Assembly (NCBI GenBank): GCA_035687745.1
Contig: DASRVA010000038.1
Location: forward strand, 1 to 34,515
DNA length: 34,515 nucleotides
Direction: 5' to 3'
Origin: DASRVA01 sp035687745
Lineage (GTDB): Bacteria > Gemmatimonadota > Gemmatimonadetes > JACCXV01 > JAHWKZ01
A model generated the notes under the pieces. The model was not told the DNA's origin, made no database searches, and saw only the letters and a list, made by a program, of their open reading frames with translations. This document shows, piece after piece, positions 33,354 through 34,515 of this stretch. The position numbers and the translations under genes are program-made. Every line of letters begins with the position of its first letter. The stretch's first letter is position 1.

Positions 33354-34279
33354 TGCCGCTCGGACGCCAGCTCGGCATTCCGCGGGTATCGGTGATCATG
33401 CCTTTCTACGACACCCGCCCGGAGTTCATGCGCGAAGCGATCGAGGGCGTCCTTTCCCAGACCTTCCGCGATTGGGAACTCCTGCTCGTGGATGACGGCT
33501 CGGCCGAGGACAGTTCTGTCGTGGCCAGGTCGTACGCGTCGATTCATCATCCGGCAGTGGTCTATCTGGATCACCCCGGCCACCGGAACCGGGGACAGAG
33601 TCCCTCGCGGAACCTCGGCGTCGCGCACGCCCGGGGCGAGTATCTGGCGTTCCTGGACGCCGACGACGTCTGGCTCCCCCATGCGCTGGAGGAGCAGGTC
33701 CAGTTGCTGGATGCCCATCCGGAGGCCGGGATGCTTTACGGCAACACGCTCTACTGGCACAGCGGGAACCGGGGCCCGGCGAGCGGCGAGCCGGATTACG
33801 TCCCCGACCTCGGGATCGCCTCCGGCACCGTCCTCGATCCTCCCAGTATCGTGCCGCTGTTCCTGCGCGGTCGTATCGCCGTCCCCTGCCCCTCGGCCGT
33901 CGCCGCCCGGCGTGCGGCGGTCGAGCGGGTGGGCGGGTTCGTCGAGACGGCCCCACGCCCCAACGAAGACCAGTTCTTCTTCGCCAAGATGGGACTCCAT
34001 TTCCCGATCCTCGTCTCGGATCGGTGTTGGGCGCTCTACCGGCAGCATGGAGGATCGGTCAGCGACCCGGTATCCATCGCCGAACGGCGCGGGAACCGAA
34101 AAACCTATCTGAACTGGCTCGAGGCCTACGCGCTCGCGCAGGGGATCGAGGACCGTTCGCTCCGGCTCGCCATTTCCAGGGAGCTCTGGAACCTGCGTCA
34201 TCCGGTGTCGGCCCGGGTCCTGCGCACGGGGAGGCGGCTCCTACGCCGGGGCCTGCCGGGAAGACCGGAGGCCCGGTAG
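33350..34279 (+). CDS. Family 2 glycosyltransferase (GT-A)
   Basis: This 309-residue GT2 has VSVIMPFYDTRPEFMREAI (13-31), VDDGS (47-51), SPSRNLGVAHARGEYLAFLD (84-103) and DADD at 103-106 binding the metal and nucleotide sugar. PNEDQFFFAKM has the ED pair expected as base region. The C-terminal 60 residues are basic and helical. The ATG at 33350 overlaps the deacetylase stop as ATGA, with a GGGGGGAG ribosome site just upstream; a second ATG follows at once. The next gene starts 2 bp after its stop. Confidence 0.92.
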   Translation: MMPLGRQLGIPRVSVIMPFYDTRPEFMREAIEGVLSQTFRDWELLLVDDGSAEDSSVVARSYASIHHPAVVYLDHPGHRNRGQSPSRNLGVAHARGEYLAFLDADDVWLPHALEEQVQLLDAHPEAGMLYGNTLYWHSGNRGPASGEPDYVPDLGIASGTVLDPPSIVPLFLRGRIAVPCPSAVAARRAAVERVGGFVETAPRPNEDQFFFAKMGLHFPILVSDRCWALYRQHGGSVSDPVSIAERRGNRKTYLNWLEAYALAQGIEDRSLRLAISRELWNLRHPVSARVLRTGRRLLRRGLPGRPEAR

Positions 34280-34281
34280 AC

Positions 34282-34515
34282 ATGGCCGGAGGAACGCAGA
34301 ACGGCCGCCGGGTGGCCGTCCTCGTGCTGACGTTCGATCAGCGCGAGAAGACCCTCCGGTGCCTGGCCGACATGCGGGCCCAGGAGGGCGTCCCCTTCGA
34401 CATCGTGCTCTGGGACAACGGCTCCGGCGACGGCACGGCCGAGCGGGTGCGGGCGGAGTTCCCCGATGTCCTCGTGCACGCCCATCCAGTGAATCTCGGG
34501 GTCGCCTCGGGCCGG
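34282..34515 (+). CDS. Family 2 glycosyltransferase (partial, cut by window end)
   Basis: The last 78 codons of the window are open from an ATG at 34282. They read like the start of a rhamnosyltransferase-like GT2: RVAVLVLTFDQREKTLRCL (10-28), then VLWDNGSGDGT (48-58) for the nucleotide-binding loop, and VNLGVASGR at the edge. The acceptor and donor sugars cannot be told. It is the ninth gene of the operon beginning at 26397. Confidence 0.85.
   Translation, partial: MAGGTQNGRRVAVLVLTFDQREKTLRCLADMRAQEGVPFDIVLWDNGSGDGTAERVRAEFPDVLVHAHPVNLGVASGR

Noticed and set aside
1..34515. Search for transposases, integrases, CRISPR arrays, phage or toxin-antitoxin genes
   Set aside because: None was recognised in any frame, so island or mobile-element ideas rest only on the tRNA repeats and inverted repeats.

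Overview
The window is uniformly high-GC DNA, about two thirds G+C by eye. It carries a dense set of cell-surface glycan genes plus a few housekeeping loci. The host looks like a diderm (Gram-negative type) bacterium: there is a Wzz/GumC-type inner-membrane protein, a lipoprotein with a lipobox, a cyclic beta-1,2-glucan synthase (its product acts in the periplasm) and a sigma-54-type promoter. The phylum cannot be fixed from this sequence; a soil or sediment lineage outside the model Proteobacteria is only a guess. No integrase, transposase, phage gene, CRISPR array or rRNA was seen.

Layout. (1) 1-7625, minus strand. Reading in the direction of transcription: a metallophosphoesterase lipoprotein, an NDST-like sulfotransferase, a degenerate tRNA-Ser, a Wzx-type flippase, a GT39-like membrane glycosyltransferase and a second sulfotransferase. 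A hairpin, a candidate sigma-54 promoter and a Wzz/GumC chain-length protein cut by the window edge follow. This looks like a locus for a sulfated exported polysaccharide. (2) 7704-16963, minus strand. An 8.8-kb cyclic glucan synthase gene sits between tRNA-Ser(CGA) and tRNA-Ser(GGA), each followed at once by an inverted repeat. (3) 17052-17644. A 48-residue membrane protein gene (plus) overlaps tadA (minus) tail to tail. (4) 17746-22444, plus strand: O-carbamoyltransferase, a multi-pass GT-C-like protein and an SGNH hydrolase. (5) 22335-26230, minus strand: GT4, DPM1-like GT2, DUF2304 and a second GT-C-like protein that is a paralogue of the one in block 4. Blocks 4 and 5 converge and overlap by 110 bp. 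(6) 26397-34515, plus strand. A tightly coupled operon of PIG-L deacetylase, formyltransferase, GT4, GT2, Wzx-type flippase, methyltransferase, NodB-type deacetylase, GT2 and a truncated GT2.

How the genes may work together (inference). Blocks 4-6 contain sugar transferases, a flippase and many decorating enzymes (carbamoyl, formyl, methyl, two deacetylases, a possible esterase). They look like one glycan assembly and tailoring region. Block 1 has its own flippase, glycosyltransferase, sulfotransferases and chain-length regulator and probably makes a different, sulfated polymer. Most neighbouring genes within blocks share 4-bp stop/start overlaps (ATGA, GTGA, TTGA), and these overlaps were used to choose starts.

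Main points for a second look: the decayed tRNA-Ser(GGA) in direct orientation 2 kb from an intact copy, the 119-nt inverted repeat abutting tRNA-Ser(CGA), the sigma-54 promoter before wzz, the inverted pair of uncharacterised GT-C-like paralogues, and the PIG-L/formyltransferase pair whose formyltransferase has Ser at the usual catalytic Asn position.
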